A DNA stretch of 64,000 bases from Streptomyces lacrimifluminis (GTDB taxonomy: Bacteria > Actinomycetota > Actinomycetes > Streptomycetales > Streptomycetaceae): positions 434,001 through 498,000 of the forward strand of contig NZ_BMMU01000002.1 in NCBI RefSeq assembly GCF_014646095.1, written 5' to 3'. Positions 16,853 to 25,900 of the stretch are shown one piece after another. How positions within the stretch are numbered: the first letter of the stretch is position 1; each line of letters opens with the position of its first letter. The position numbers and the translations under genes are program-made. Under the pieces are notes generated by a model that was not told the origin of the DNA, did not search any database, and saw only the letters and a list, made by a program, of their open reading frames with translations.

Positions 16853-17758
16853 TCAGCCCAGGCCCCGTGAATCCTGCTTCAGCGCCGTGTCGACGGTCAG
16901 CGCCGTCGCCACCACGAGGCTCAGCAGGGGCTCGGGCAGCTGGTAGTGGATCTGCAGGACATAGTTGTCCGCGGTCGTGAACATCGTCTTCGCCAGACCT
17001 TCCCAGGTCTTGGTGATACGGGCGACCTCGTTCTCCGCGTGGTCGACGATCGCGAAGTTCCAGGCCCGCCAGTTCTCCGCCCTGATCGCACCGACCTGCT
17101 GACCGCCCGCGTTGATCGCGAAGTTGATCTTCCCGATCATGTTCTGCTGGACGATCTCACCGACCGGCGACCCGTCCGGACGCTGCACGATCACCCGCGA
17201 CTTCATGAACTTCCGGGGGCGCGTCAGCAGGAGCACCGGCTGCCCGTGGGCGTCCCGGATCTCCAGCCTGTGCGTCATGAACTGGTCGATGCTGGCGACG
17301 AAGCGCAGGATCTTCTTCAGCGCGCTCTGGCCGACCTGGACGACCGAGCCGAGTTCCCGGCCCTGCTGGTCCATGACCTTGTACTCGTTGGTCAGCTCGA
17401 TCAGCTTGGCCTTCTGGTTGACCACCAGCACCGGCTCGCTGAACAGCGTGCCGCCACCCGCCCCCGCCGCGACCCCGGCCTGCTGCTGCACCTGCTGCGG
17501 CACCCGCGGATCGACACCGGCGGCGGACGGCTGCGGGGCACCGAACCCCTTCTGGGGCTGACCCTGGGGCTGACCGAATCCCTGCTGGGGCAGCTGAGCC
17601 GGCGCCGCCTGCGGCTGCTGGGCCTGGGGCTGCCGCGCCTGCTGCTGGTCGGTGTTGGTGTGGTCGGTCCACTGGGAACCGTCCCAGTACCGGAGTGTCT
17701 GGGGCGCTCCGTGGGGATCCGGGTACCAACCTGCAGGTATGTTCGATTGCGTGGTCAC
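16853..17758 (-). CDS. DUF2510 plus scramblase-like (LURP-one-related) protein
   Basis: A 301-residue protein with an N-terminal DUF2510 motif (PAGWYPDPHG, RYWDGSQWTDH; residues 8-35), a Gln/Pro-rich linker (about 38-95), and a C-terminal phospholipid-scramblase-like beta barrel (about 105-300) seen in LVVNQKAKLIELTNEYKV and LLLTRPRKFMKSRVIVQ. The eukaryotic family moves lipids or binds membranes; the bacterial role is not established. The GTG start at 17758 directly precedes the DUF2510 domain. It lies 76 bp downstream of a phospholipase C gene in the same direction, which gives it a lipid-related context. Confidence 0.85.
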   Translation of the reverse strand: MTTQSNIPAGWYPDPHGAPQTLRYWDGSQWTDHTNTDQQQARQPQAQQPQAAPAQLPQQGFGQPQGQPQKGFGAPQPSAAGVDPRVPQQVQQQAGVAAGAGGGTLFSEPVLVVNQKAKLIELTNEYKVMDQQGRELGSVVQVGQSALKKILRFVASIDQFMTHRLEIRDAHGQPVLLLTRPRKFMKSRVIVQRPDGSPVGEIVQQNMIGKINFAINAGGQQVGAIRAENWRAWNFAIVDHAENEVARITKTWEGLAKTMFTTADNYVLQIHYQLPEPLLSLVVATALTVDTALKQDSRGLG

Positions 17759-17834
17759 CGGGGCACACTACCGTGACGTGGCTGGATGACAACCATGTCC
17801 CGGTCAAGGCACCCCGGGCCCCGCTTCACCCCTC

Positions 17835-19889
17835 TCAGCCGGTCACGATCGCCGGATCGCTGACACCGGCCCGGCCGTTCTCCACGTGCCCGGCGAACCG
17901 GCGCAGGAACGACGCGTCCGCCTCGGCGGTGACCGTCAGGTCGTACCAGCGCTTGCTGGCCCCCAGGTCCACCCGGTGCCGCACAGTGGCCCCGGCCCGC
18001 ACCCTGATCGTGCGCGCGCGTCCCCCGTACCCACTGCTCAGCTTCAACTCCACTGTCTTGGAGCCCTTGTTGGTGAGGGTCAGCTCAAGGTCGTCCCCGA
18101 CGTGCCGTGCGGTCGCCTCGGGTCCGGCGGCGCCCTTGCCGCGCCCCTTGAAGACCCGCAGGAAGCCGTTCGGGCCGTGCACGGTCAGGTCGTGGGCGTC
18201 CTTCGAGTACGCCGAGTTCCAGGTGTCCGCGACGGTCCTGCCGGCTTCGGTGGTGTAGTACCAGGGGCCGTCGGTGCGGTTGCCGGACGTCACCAGGAAG
18301 GCGGCACCGGCGTGGGCGCCGGAGGCGAAGGTGAGCGTGAGCCTTCCGGTCGCCGGGTCGGCCGAACCGTCCACGTACGGGGCGTACTTGAGCGGACGGG
18401 CCGGGCGCAGGCCACGCTCCTGCCGGGGCATGCGCGGGTCGGCCGGCGGAGTGGGCCGGTAGTCGGGGTGCCGTTCGCGGTCCTGCGGCTCATAGTCGTC
18501 GGTCTCCGGCAGCGCGACCGGGTGCGCGTCCTTGCGCGAGAAGTCGAAGGCGGCGGTGAGGTCCCCGCAGACGGCCCGGCGCCAGGGCGAGATGTTGGGC
18601 TCGCGCACGCCGAAGCGCGCCTCCATGAACCGGACGATCGAGGTGTGGTCCAGGGTCTCGGAACAGACGTAACCGCCCTTGCTCCAGGGCGAGACCACCA
18701 GCATGGGGACTCGCGGCCCGAGACCGTACGGGCCGGCCACGCGGCCCGCGTCCCCCTTGTAGAGGTCCAACTCCACATCCACCGTGGACCTGCCCTGCGC
18801 GGCGGACGCCGGCGGCAGCGGCGGTACGAGGTGGTCGAAGAAGCCGTCGTTCTCGTCGTACGTGATGAACAGCGCCGTCTTCGCCCAGACCTCGGGGTTG
18901 GAGGTGAGCGCGTCCAGTACCTGCGAGATGTACCAGGCGCCGTAGTTCGAGGGCCAGTTGGAGTGCTCGGAGAAGGCCTCGGGAGCGGTGATCCAGGAGA
19001 TCTGCGGGAGCGTGCCCGCCTTGACGTCAGCCTTCAGCCGGTCGAAGTAGCCGTCGCCGTTCTTCACGTCCGTGCCGGTGCGGGCCTTGTCGTACCAGGG
19101 GTCGCCGGGCTTGGCGTTGCGGTACCTGTTGAAGTAGAGCAGGGAGTTGTCGCCGTAGTTGCCCCGGTAGGCGTCCTGGATCCAGCCCCAGGAACCGGCG
19201 GCGTCGAGACCGTCGCCGATGTCCTGGTAGATCTTCCAGGAGATCCCTGCCCGTTCCAGACGCTCGGGGTAGGTGGTCCAGTCGTAGCCGACCTCGTCGT
19301 TGCCGAGGACCGGGCCGCCGCCCTTGCCGTCGTTGCCCGTGTAACCCGTCCACATGTAGTAGCGGTTGGGGTCGGTGGAGCCGATGAACGAGCAGTGGTA
19401 CGCGTCGCAGACGGTGAATCTGTCCGCGAGCGCGTAGTGGAACGGGATGTCCTCGCGGGTCAGGTACGCCATGGTCGTCGCACCCTTCGCGGGCACCCAC
19501 TTGTCGTACTTGCCCCCGTTGTAGGCGGCGTGCCCGTCGGGCCAGGAGTGCGGCAGTCCCTCCAGGAACTGCATTCCGAGGTCGTCGGCCTCCGGGTGGA
19601 AGGGGAGCAGGTCCTTGGTGCCGTCCGACTGGTGCCAGACCGACTTGCCGTTGTCCAGGGTGACCGGATGCGGGTCGCCGAAGCCCCGGACTCCGCGCAG
19701 CGCACCGAAGTAGTGGTCGAAGGACCGGTTCTCCTGCATGAGGACGACGATGTGCTCGACGTCCTTGATCGTCCCGGTGCGGTGGTGCGCGGGGAGGGCG
19801 GCGGCGCGCTCGATGCTGCTGGAGAGCGCGGTGAACGCCGTTGTCGCGCCCGCGAGTTGGAGGAAGTGGCGCCGGTTGACTTCGGGCAT
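17835..19889 (-). CDS. Tat-exported phosphocholine-type phospholipase C
   Basis: This secreted enzyme (684 residues) cleaves phospholipid head groups and belongs to the non-haemolytic phospholipase C/acid phosphatase family. A twin-arginine signal (NRRHFLQLAGA, residues 4-14) opens the protein. The catalytic core shows EHIVVLMQENRSFDHYFG near residues 43-60, TYDENDGFFDHLVPP near 345 and LDHTSIVRFMEARFGV near 410. Two C-terminal repeats of the family's accessory domain fill residues of about 490-680. The ATG at 19889 fits the Tat signal. Extracellular release of phosphate or lipid nutrients is the likely purpose; the DUF2510-scramblase gene follows it. Confidence 0.92.
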   Translation of the reverse strand: MPEVNRRHFLQLAGATTAFTALSSSIERAAALPAHHRTGTIKDVEHIVVLMQENRSFDHYFGALRGVRGFGDPHPVTLDNGKSVWHQSDGTKDLLPFHPEADDLGMQFLEGLPHSWPDGHAAYNGGKYDKWVPAKGATTMAYLTREDIPFHYALADRFTVCDAYHCSFIGSTDPNRYYMWTGYTGNDGKGGGPVLGNDEVGYDWTTYPERLERAGISWKIYQDIGDGLDAAGSWGWIQDAYRGNYGDNSLLYFNRYRNAKPGDPWYDKARTGTDVKNGDGYFDRLKADVKAGTLPQISWITAPEAFSEHSNWPSNYGAWYISQVLDALTSNPEVWAKTALFITYDENDGFFDHLVPPLPPASAAQGRSTVDVELDLYKGDAGRVAGPYGLGPRVPMLVVSPWSKGGYVCSETLDHTSIVRFMEARFGVREPNISPWRRAVCGDLTAAFDFSRKDAHPVALPETDDYEPQDRERHPDYRPTPPADPRMPRQERGLRPARPLKYAPYVDGSADPATGRLTLTFASGAHAGAAFLVTSGNRTDGPWYYTTEAGRTVADTWNSAYSKDAHDLTVHGPNGFLRVFKGRGKGAAGPEATARHVGDDLELTLTNKGSKTVELKLSSGYGGRARTIRVRAGATVRHRVDLGASKRWYDLTVTAEADASFLRRFAGHVENGRAGVSDPAIVTG

Positions 19890-20281
19890 GGGAGAGGGGC
19901 CTCTCGTCCTGATGACGGCATTGGGGGGAACGTGACGGAATGCGCGCGCCTGGAGTTTCCCAGGGGTACCGAACGGCACGGAAGGGTCCGGTGGCATCCG
20001 TGTGAAGGTCATCGGTACGTGAGATGAGAGGCGGGCCAAGTCCGGCCCAAGAGACTTCGCGCGCCGCAGCCAAGCGGCTCACCCACCTCGGGGAACCGGG
20101 ACGTCGCCGCAACCCCGTACAAGCGCATATGCCGGTCAAGCTCGGCTGGATCCCGGCTCATGCGATGCGACGGCAGACTTTCTCCTTGCATCTGCGGAAG
20201 TATCATCGGCGTACACGTCCTCGTCGGACGGGGAAATCCCCCATCCGACGGGATGTCCGTGAGAGCAAAGGGAGCAGACCC
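19890..20281. other. 392-bp divergent intergenic region upstream of phospholipase C and modA
   Basis: No gene is seen here. It must hold the promoters for both flanking transcripts. The main visible structure is the hairpin at 20222-20250 in the modA leader; TATCAT at 20201-20206 could be a -10 box for modA. No molybdenum-cofactor riboswitch could be recognised. Confidence 0.5.
20222..20250 (+). promoter_or_regulatory. Leader hairpin upstream of modA
   Basis: CGTCGGA (20222-20228) pairs with TCCGACG (20244-20250), and GGGG pairs with CCCC around an AAAT loop. It ends 31 bp before the modA GTG, close to the ribosome site GGGAG. It may influence modA expression or simply be a leader stem. Confidence 0.45.
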
Positions 20282-21106
20282 GTGACGACCCGTTCCGCAC
20301 GCCGGACCCGCCGCGCCCGCCAGGTGGCCGGCGCGAGCGCCGCCGCGCTGCTGGCCCTGAGCGCCTGCTCCTCCGCCGACGGCTCGGCGTCCTCCGGCTC
20401 CCCCGCCTCCACGTCCGCGTCGGAGAAGCCGTCCGGCCCGGTGACCGTGTTCGCCGCCGCCTCTCTCAAGGAGGGCTTCACCGCGCTGGGCAAGGAGTTC
20501 GAGGAGAGGAACCCGGGCACGAAGGTCACCTTCAGCTTCAGCGGCAGCGACTCCCTCGCCGCGAGCATCACCGGCGGCGCACCGGCCGATGTGTTCGCCT
20601 CCGCGAGCTCCAGGACGATGAAGATCGTCACCGACGCGAAGGACGCCGCCGGCACTCCGGCCACCTTCGTCCGCAACCAGCTGGAGATCGCCACCCTGCC
20701 GGGCAACCCCGACAGGATCACCTCGCTCGGGGACCTGGCAAGGCCCGGACTGAAGGTCGTTCTCTGCGACAAGGAGGTGCCGTGCGGCGCCGCCGCGCAG
20801 AGAACCCTCGACGCGGGCGGCCTGAAGCTCACCCCGGTGTCGTACGAGCAGGACGTCAAGGGCGCCCTGACGAAGGTCGAGCTGAAAGAGGCCGACGCCG
20901 CCCTCGTCTACCGGACCGATGTGAAGGCGGCGGGTGACAGGGTGGAGGGCGTGGAGTTCCCCGAGTCGGCCGAGGCCGTCAACGACTACCCGATCGTCCT
21001 GCTCAAGGACGCGCCGAACGCCGACGCCGCGAAGGCGTTCATCGATCTGGTCAGGTCCGCCGCGGGCCGGCAGGTCCTGACCGCGGCCGGATTCCTTCAG
21101 CCGTGA
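20282..21106 (+). CDS. modA: Molybdate ABC transporter substrate-binding lipoprotein
   Basis: The 274-residue extracellular molybdate-binding protein of the ModABC importer. A basic start and lipobox (ALSAC, Cys near residue 29) mark it as a lipoprotein. The mature domain begins VTVFAAASLKEGF and has FSFSGSDSLAASITGGAPADVFASAS, which are hallmark ModA segments for oxyanion binding. The GTG at 20282 is preceded by GGGAG and suits the signal peptide; an upstream in-frame reading is open but not protein-like. Its stop overlaps the modB start (GTGA). Confidence 0.95.
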   Translation: MTTRSARRTRRARQVAGASAAALLALSACSSADGSASSGSPASTSASEKPSGPVTVFAAASLKEGFTALGKEFEERNPGTKVTFSFSGSDSLAASITGGAPADVFASASSRTMKIVTDAKDAAGTPATFVRNQLEIATLPGNPDRITSLGDLARPGLKVVLCDKEVPCGAAAQRTLDAGGLKLTPVSYEQDVKGALTKVELKEADAALVYRTDVKAAGDRVEGVEFPESAEAVNDYPIVLLKDAPNADAAKAFIDLVRSAAGRQVLTAAGFLQP

Positions 21107-21960
21107 CCGAGCCCGACAAGTCCCGTGCCGCGGTCGGCACCCTGACCGGTGGGCCCCTGCGCGGGCGCGTCCGGAGGCATCGGCCGGCGGTCCCGATTCC
21201 GCTCCTCGTCCCCGCCCTCGTGGGCCTGGTGTTCCTGCTGCTGCCGCTGCTCGCGCTGCTGGTACGGACCCCGTGGCGCAGCCTGCCCGGGCAGTTGACC
21301 AGCCCGGAGGTCTGGCAGGCCCTGCGGCTGTCGCTGCTCTGCGCCACCACGGCGACGGCGGTGTGCCTGGTGCTGGGCGTCCCGCTGGCCTGGCTGCTGG
21401 CCCGCACCGAGTTCCCCGGACGCGGTTTCGTACGGGCCCTGGTGACACTGCCGCTGGTGCTGCCGCCGGTCGTCGGCGGTGTGGCGCTGCTTCTCGCCCT
21501 CGGGCGCAACGGGGTCGTCGGTCAGTGGCTGGACTCGTGGTTCGGCGTCACGCTGCCGTTCACCACGGCGGGCGTCGTGGTCGCGGAGGCGTTCGTGGCG
21601 ATGCCGTTCCTGGTCATCAGCGTGGAGGGCACCCTGCGGGCAGCCGACCCGCGCTACGAGGAGGCCGCCATGACGCTGGGCGCGTCCCGCTTCACCGCGT
21701 TCCGCCGGGTCACGCTGCCGCTCATCGCCCCCGGGGTCGCGGCCGGCGCGGTACTGGCCTGGGCGCGGGCGCTGGGCGAGTTCGGGGCGACGATCACCTT
21801 CGCGGGCAACTTTCCCGGCCGTACGCAGACGATGCCCCTGACGGTCTATCTGGCCCTGCAGAGCGACCCGGCCGCGGCCATCGCCCTGAGCCTGGTCCTG
21901 CTCGCCGTCTCGATCGCGGTCCTGGCCGGGCTGCGCGACCGTTGGATGACCGCGTCATGA
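21103..21960 (+). CDS. modB: Molybdate ABC transporter permease
   Basis: A 285-residue inner-membrane permease with about six helices. The conserved EAA loop that contacts the ATPase is seen as EEAAMTLGASRFTAFRRVTLPLIAPG near residues 186-211. LGEFGATITFAGNFPG is typical of ModB. The GTG start overlaps the modA stop and the stop overlaps the modC ATG, so the three subunits are made from one message. Confidence 0.94.
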   Translation: MTEPDKSRAAVGTLTGGPLRGRVRRHRPAVPIPLLVPALVGLVFLLLPLLALLVRTPWRSLPGQLTSPEVWQALRLSLLCATTATAVCLVLGVPLAWLLARTEFPGRGFVRALVTLPLVLPPVVGGVALLLALGRNGVVGQWLDSWFGVTLPFTTAGVVVAEAFVAMPFLVISVEGTLRAADPRYEEAAMTLGASRFTAFRRVTLPLIAPGVAAGAVLAWARALGEFGATITFAGNFPGRTQTMPLTVYLALQSDPAAAIALSLVLLAVSIAVLAGLRDRWMTAS

Positions 21961-23054
21961 CCTCCATGGACAAAACGAGGCCCGGCCTCGCCTCAGGTTC
22001 CGGCAGCGCGTCCGGAGAAGGACTCGACGCCCGGATCGTCGTCGACCGGGGTTCCTTCCGGCTTGACGTCCTGCTGAGAGCGGCGCCCGGCGACGTGGTG
22101 GCGCTGCTCGGCCCGAACGGCGCCGGCAAGACCACCGCGCTGCGTGCACTGGCCGGGCTCACCCCGCTCGACGGCGGCCATCTGCGGCTGGACGGGGCGG
22201 AGTTGGAGCATACGCCGCCGGAGTCCCGACCGGTGGGCGTCGTCTTCCAGGACTACCTGCTCTTTCCCCACCTCACCGCCCTCGACAACGTCGCCTTCGG
22301 CCCGCGCTGCCAGGGGGCGACCAAGGCGGAGGCCCGGGCGACAGCCGCCGGGTGGCTGGAGCGGATGGGGCTCGCCGAGCAGGCCGGTGCCAAGCCGCGC
22401 AGGCTCTCCGGCGGCCAGGCCCAGCGCGTCGCCCTCGCCCGCGCCCTGGCCACCCGCCCGCGGCTGCTGCTCCTCGACGAGCCGCTGGCCGCGCTGGACG
22501 CCCGTACCCGCCTCGATGTCCGCGCCCAACTCCGGCGCCATCTCGCCGACTTCGAGGCAGTGGCGGTCCTGGTCACGCACGATCCACTGGACGCGATGGT
22601 GCTCGCGGACCGGCTGGTGGTCGTCGAACACGGCCGGGTCGTCCAGGAGGGGCCGCCGCAGGACATCGCGCGCCGCCCGCGCACCGACTACATCGCCCAG
22701 CTCGTGGGCCTGAACCTCTACCCGGGCCGGGCGGACGGCCACACCGTCACGCTGGACACCGGTCCGGCGATCACCACCACCGAGGACCTCACCGGGCCGG
22801 TCTTCGTCGCCTTCCCACCCAGCGCCGTGACCCTCCACCGCCATCGCCCCACCGGCTCCAGCGCGCGCAACCTGTGGCGCTGCGAGGTGGCCGGCCTGGA
22901 GACCCACGGCGACCGGATCCGCGCGAACCTCACCGGCGAACTGCCCCTCGCCGCCGACCTCACCACCGTCGCCGCGGCCGAACTCGAACTCCGTCCCGGT
23001 GCCGAGGTCTGGGCGACCGTCAAGGCGACACAGACGCACGCGTACCCGGCCTGA
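21957..23054 (+). CDS. modC: Molybdate ABC transporter ATP-binding protein
   Basis: The 365-residue ATPase drives molybdate import through ModB. Walker A is LLGPNGAGKTT near residues 49-59, the signature LSGGQAQRVALARAL near 148-162 and Walker B LLLLDEPLAALD near 170-181. The C-terminal 110 residues form a TOBE/Mop-like regulatory domain. The start ATG at 21957 overlaps the modB stop. A molbindin gene follows after 92 bp. Confidence 0.94.
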   Translation: MTSMDKTRPGLASGSGSASGEGLDARIVVDRGSFRLDVLLRAAPGDVVALLGPNGAGKTTALRALAGLTPLDGGHLRLDGAELEHTPPESRPVGVVFQDYLLFPHLTALDNVAFGPRCQGATKAEARATAAGWLERMGLAEQAGAKPRRLSGGQAQRVALARALATRPRLLLLDEPLAALDARTRLDVRAQLRRHLADFEAVAVLVTHDPLDAMVLADRLVVVEHGRVVQEGPPQDIARRPRTDYIAQLVGLNLYPGRADGHTVTLDTGPAITTTEDLTGPVFVAFPPSAVTLHRHRPTGSSARNLWRCEVAGLETHGDRIRANLTGELPLAADLTTVAAAELELRPGAEVWATVKATQTHAYPA

Positions 23055-23146
23055 CCGGGACCCGGCGCCCGGCCCGGCTAGCGTGAGCCTCATAAAGACC
23101 CCAGAGGTTCACATTCCGCACCTTCTTCCCTGTGAGGCGTTCCGCC

Positions 23147-23566
23147 ATGAGCCTGAGCATCCGCAACCAGATTCCCGGCACCGTCATCGCCGTCACCACC
23201 GGGGAGGTCATGGCCACCGTCAGGGTCCGCCTCGACGGCGGTCAGGAAATCACCGCCGCGATCACCCGGGAATCCGTCGGGGATCTCGGTCTCGCCGCGG
23301 GCGCCACCGTGCGCGCTCTGGTCAAGTCCACGGAGGTGTCGCTCGCCGGAGCCGTCGTCGAGGGCATCTCCATCCGCAACCAACTCCCCGGCACGGTCGC
23401 CGACATCACCACGGGCGCCGCCATGTCGTCCGTCAAGGTCGCCGTCGCGGGCGGCACCCTCACGGCCGCGATCACCACCGACGCCGTGCACGACCTGGGC
23501 CTGGCGGCCGGTTCCCCGGTCGTCGCCCTGATCAAGTCGACCGAGATCTCCCTCGCCACCAGGTGA
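23147..23566 (+). CDS. Di-domain molbindin (two Mop domains)
   Basis: This 139-residue protein is built of two Mop domains, residues 2-66 and 72-136, each starting with SIRNQ(I/L)PGTV and ending in VKSTE or IKSTE with a following V/ISLA. Molbindins bind molybdate or tungstate in the cytoplasm for storage or homeostasis. It sits just downstream of modABC in the same direction, which strongly supports the assignment. The ATG at 23147 starts exactly at the first domain. Confidence 0.93.
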   Translation: MSLSIRNQIPGTVIAVTTGEVMATVRVRLDGGQEITAAITRESVGDLGLAAGATVRALVKSTEVSLAGAVVEGISIRNQLPGTVADITTGAAMSSVKVAVAGGTLTAAITTDAVHDLGLAAGSPVVALIKSTEISLATR

Positions 23567-24151
23567 GCGGTGCCCTCCCACGCGGACGGCAGGTGTGTGG
23601 CCAGTCCGTTTCGACCAACTCCGCGTCACAGGCGGCTACTTGGTCTCCGCTGGGGGTCGGACGACGGCTTCTGCCCCCTTCCCCCCTTCCCCCTGGCCGC
23701 AGCCGATCTCGTCCTCCTCGGGGACCTCACCGGCCGCTACGCCACCGGCAGTTGCAGCCGGCTCACCCCTCGACCGGCGGACCGTGTCACGGTGGCGAGA
23801 CAACGTCAGCCGCGAGGCCGGGGCCGACGCGTGGCGCGGGCGCGACAGCGCACTCGTCGGCCGCCGCACGGGATGGACGCTCGATCAGCTCGCCGAAGTG
23901 CTGCGACCAGCGGCGGGGATCACACCCCGTGGGCTCCCCGTCCGCCGGTGGGTGACGAGGGCCGGCGTCCCGGCCCCGGGCCGTCGGCCGGTGCCCCACA
24001 GGCACCTTCCGTGGGCGTCCGGGGCGCGAGTTCGTGGATTCCCACCTCACGGAGCGTCTGCGCCTCCGCTTCGGGGGCATACGGCGCTGCATCGGGTGCG
24101 AACGCCACCCGGCCGAAGACCACCGCGAGCCGTCCACCCGTGGGAGCCCCG
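23567..24151. other. 585-bp region without a convincing gene
   Basis: All frames here are Pro/Arg-rich and show no known domain. One plus-strand frame around 23780-23910 (RRTVSRWRDN, then GRRTGWTLDQLAEVL) has a faint helix-turn-helix look and could be a gene remnant, but it has no start or partner that I can support. The right end holds the promoter and GGAG ribosome site of the next gene. Confidence 0.4.
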
Positions 24152-25900
24152 ATGCCGACCGCCGTACCGGAAAGAGCCGCAGGAGCCACCGGGCGAGAAC
24201 CCGAAGCTGTCCGGCCGGGCCACTCGGCCGTCCTCCCCCGCGGTACCGGCAGGACCGCCGCACGCATCGGCGCACTGACCGTCTGCCAGGCCGCCCTGAT
24301 GGTGGGCTTCGGGCTCCTGATCACGGGCCCCGCCCGGAACGTGTGGCCGCTGACGGTCGAGGACGACGTCAACGAGGGATTCGAGCGGATCCGTACGGGC
24401 CCGCTCACCGACCTGTCGTACCTCGGGTCGGAGGCGGGCAACACCCTCACGGTGATCGCCATCACCCTGCTGAGCTGCGTGGGTCTGGTGCTCCTGCCCC
24501 GGCTGCCGATGTGGCGTCAGGCGGTCTTCCTCGCCGTCGCCGTCTCGCTCCAGTCGCTGGTGTTCCTGGCTGTCACCGAGTCGGTGGACCGTACCCGCCC
24601 GGAGGTGCACCGCCTCGACGCCTCCCCGCCCACGTCCAGCTACACCTCCGGCCACACCGGCGCGGCCACCGCGCTCTATGCCGGACTCGCGGTGCTCGTG
24701 CTGTCCCGGGTCCGCAGGCCGTGGCGGTGGCCGCTGGCCGGGCTGCTGTTCCTCGTGCCGCTGGCCGTCGGCGTCGCCCGCCTCTACCGGGGCATGCACC
24801 ACCCCTCGGACGTGGTCGGCGGACTGGCCAACGGGGCCCTGTGCCTGCTGATCGTCGGCCGTGCCCTGTTCACCGACGGGTCCGTGGCCGCCGTACCCTC
24901 GCCTCGGACCGGGCACGACGACGCGACCGCCGGGGTCCGGAAGCGGGTGCCCGGCAGCACCACCGTGATCTTCAACCCCACGGTGACCGGCGCAGCCGCC
25001 CTCGAGAAGCTGCGGCAGGTCCTCGAACAACACGGCCACGGCACACCGGCGTTCATCGAGACCACCGCCGACGACCCCGGTACCGGCCAGGCGGCCGGTG
25101 CGGTCCGTGACGGGGCGACACTGGTCGTGGTCTGCGGCGGCGACGGAACCGTCAGGGCTGCCGCGGACGCAATGGCCGGCAGTGGGGTACCCCTCGCCGT
25201 GGTGCCCTGCGGCACCGGCAACCTGCTGGCCCGCAACCTCGGCCTGCCCCTCAACCCCTCCGCCGCCCTTGACGCCGCACTGTCCGGCAGCCCCCAGCGC
25301 CTCGACCTCGGCCGTATCGAGGGCGACGGCCTCGCCTCCACCCACTTCACCGCGATGTCCGGGGCCGGGCTCGACGCCGCGATGCTGGAACACACCGACG
25401 ACCGCGCCAAGTCGGCCGTCGGCTGGCCCGCCTACGTACTCGCCACCATCGCCACACTGCGTACGCCCCGGATGAGGCTGACGGTCCGGCTCGACGACGC
25501 ACCCGTCCTGCACCGCACGGCTCGCATGGTGCTCCTCGCCAACGTCGGCACCGTACAAGGCGGTCTCACCCTCCTCCCGGCGGCCCGGCCCGACGACGGA
25601 CTGCTCGACCTGCTGATCCTCGATCCGCGCGGTCCCGGCGGCTGGATGCGCGCCCTGGGCGTCATGATGCGCGGCAACCGGCGGACCCCGCCGCCCACGA
25701 CCGTGGACCACCTCGCCCCCGAGGGCACCGGCACGAAGGGCGTACCGGTGGAGTTCCTCACCTTCCGGCGAGCCGAACTCACCTTCGCCACACCGCAGTC
25801 GCGTGAACTCGACGGGGACCCGGTGTCCCACGGCCGACGTCTCACCGCCGAGGTCAGGCCCGGCGCGCTGACCGTCCTGCTGCCTACCCGGGAGAAGTGA
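24152..25900 (+). CDS. PAP2 phosphatase-diacylglycerol kinase fusion protein
   Basis: A 582-residue fusion. Residues of about 30-245 form a PAP2 membrane phosphatase with DRTRPEVHRL, SYTSGHTGAATALY and RLYRGMHHPSDVVGG, the three motifs of the active site. Residues from about 270 on form a diacylglycerol/sphingosine-type lipid kinase, with VVCGGDGTVRAAAD and VPCGTGNLLARNLGLP. One half removes phosphate from lipids and the other adds it, so the protein may set the balance of phosphatidate and diacylglycerol or remodel an undecaprenyl-type lipid. The ATG at 24152 has GGAG before it. It abuts the YihY gene directly (TGAATG), forming an operon of three membrane-lipid genes. Confidence 0.88.
   Translation: MPTAVPERAAGATGREPEAVRPGHSAVLPRGTGRTAARIGALTVCQAALMVGFGLLITGPARNVWPLTVEDDVNEGFERIRTGPLTDLSYLGSEAGNTLTVIAITLLSCVGLVLLPRLPMWRQAVFLAVAVSLQSLVFLAVTESVDRTRPEVHRLDASPPTSSYTSGHTGAATALYAGLAVLVLSRVRRPWRWPLAGLLFLVPLAVGVARLYRGMHHPSDVVGGLANGALCLLIVGRALFTDGSVAAVPSPRTGHDDATAGVRKRVPGSTTVIFNPTVTGAAALEKLRQVLEQHGHGTPAFIETTADDPGTGQAAGAVRDGATLVVVCGGDGTVRAAADAMAGSGVPLAVVPCGTGNLLARNLGLPLNPSAALDAALSGSPQRLDLGRIEGDGLASTHFTAMSGAGLDAAMLEHTDDRAKSAVGWPAYVLATIATLRTPRMRLTVRLDDAPVLHRTARMVLLANVGTVQGGLTLLPAARPDDGLLDLLILDPRGPGGWMRALGVMMRGNRRTPPPTTVDHLAPEGTGTKGVPVEFLTFRRAELTFATPQSRELDGDPVSHGRRLTAEVRPGALTVLLPTREK

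Noticed and set aside
17886..20027. Plus-strand open frame of about 713 codons
   Set aside because: It is antisense to the phospholipase C gene and has no protein-like features.
19890..20281. Molybdenum-cofactor riboswitch upstream of modA
   Set aside because: I could not find the conserved cores of that RNA; only a simple hairpin is visible.
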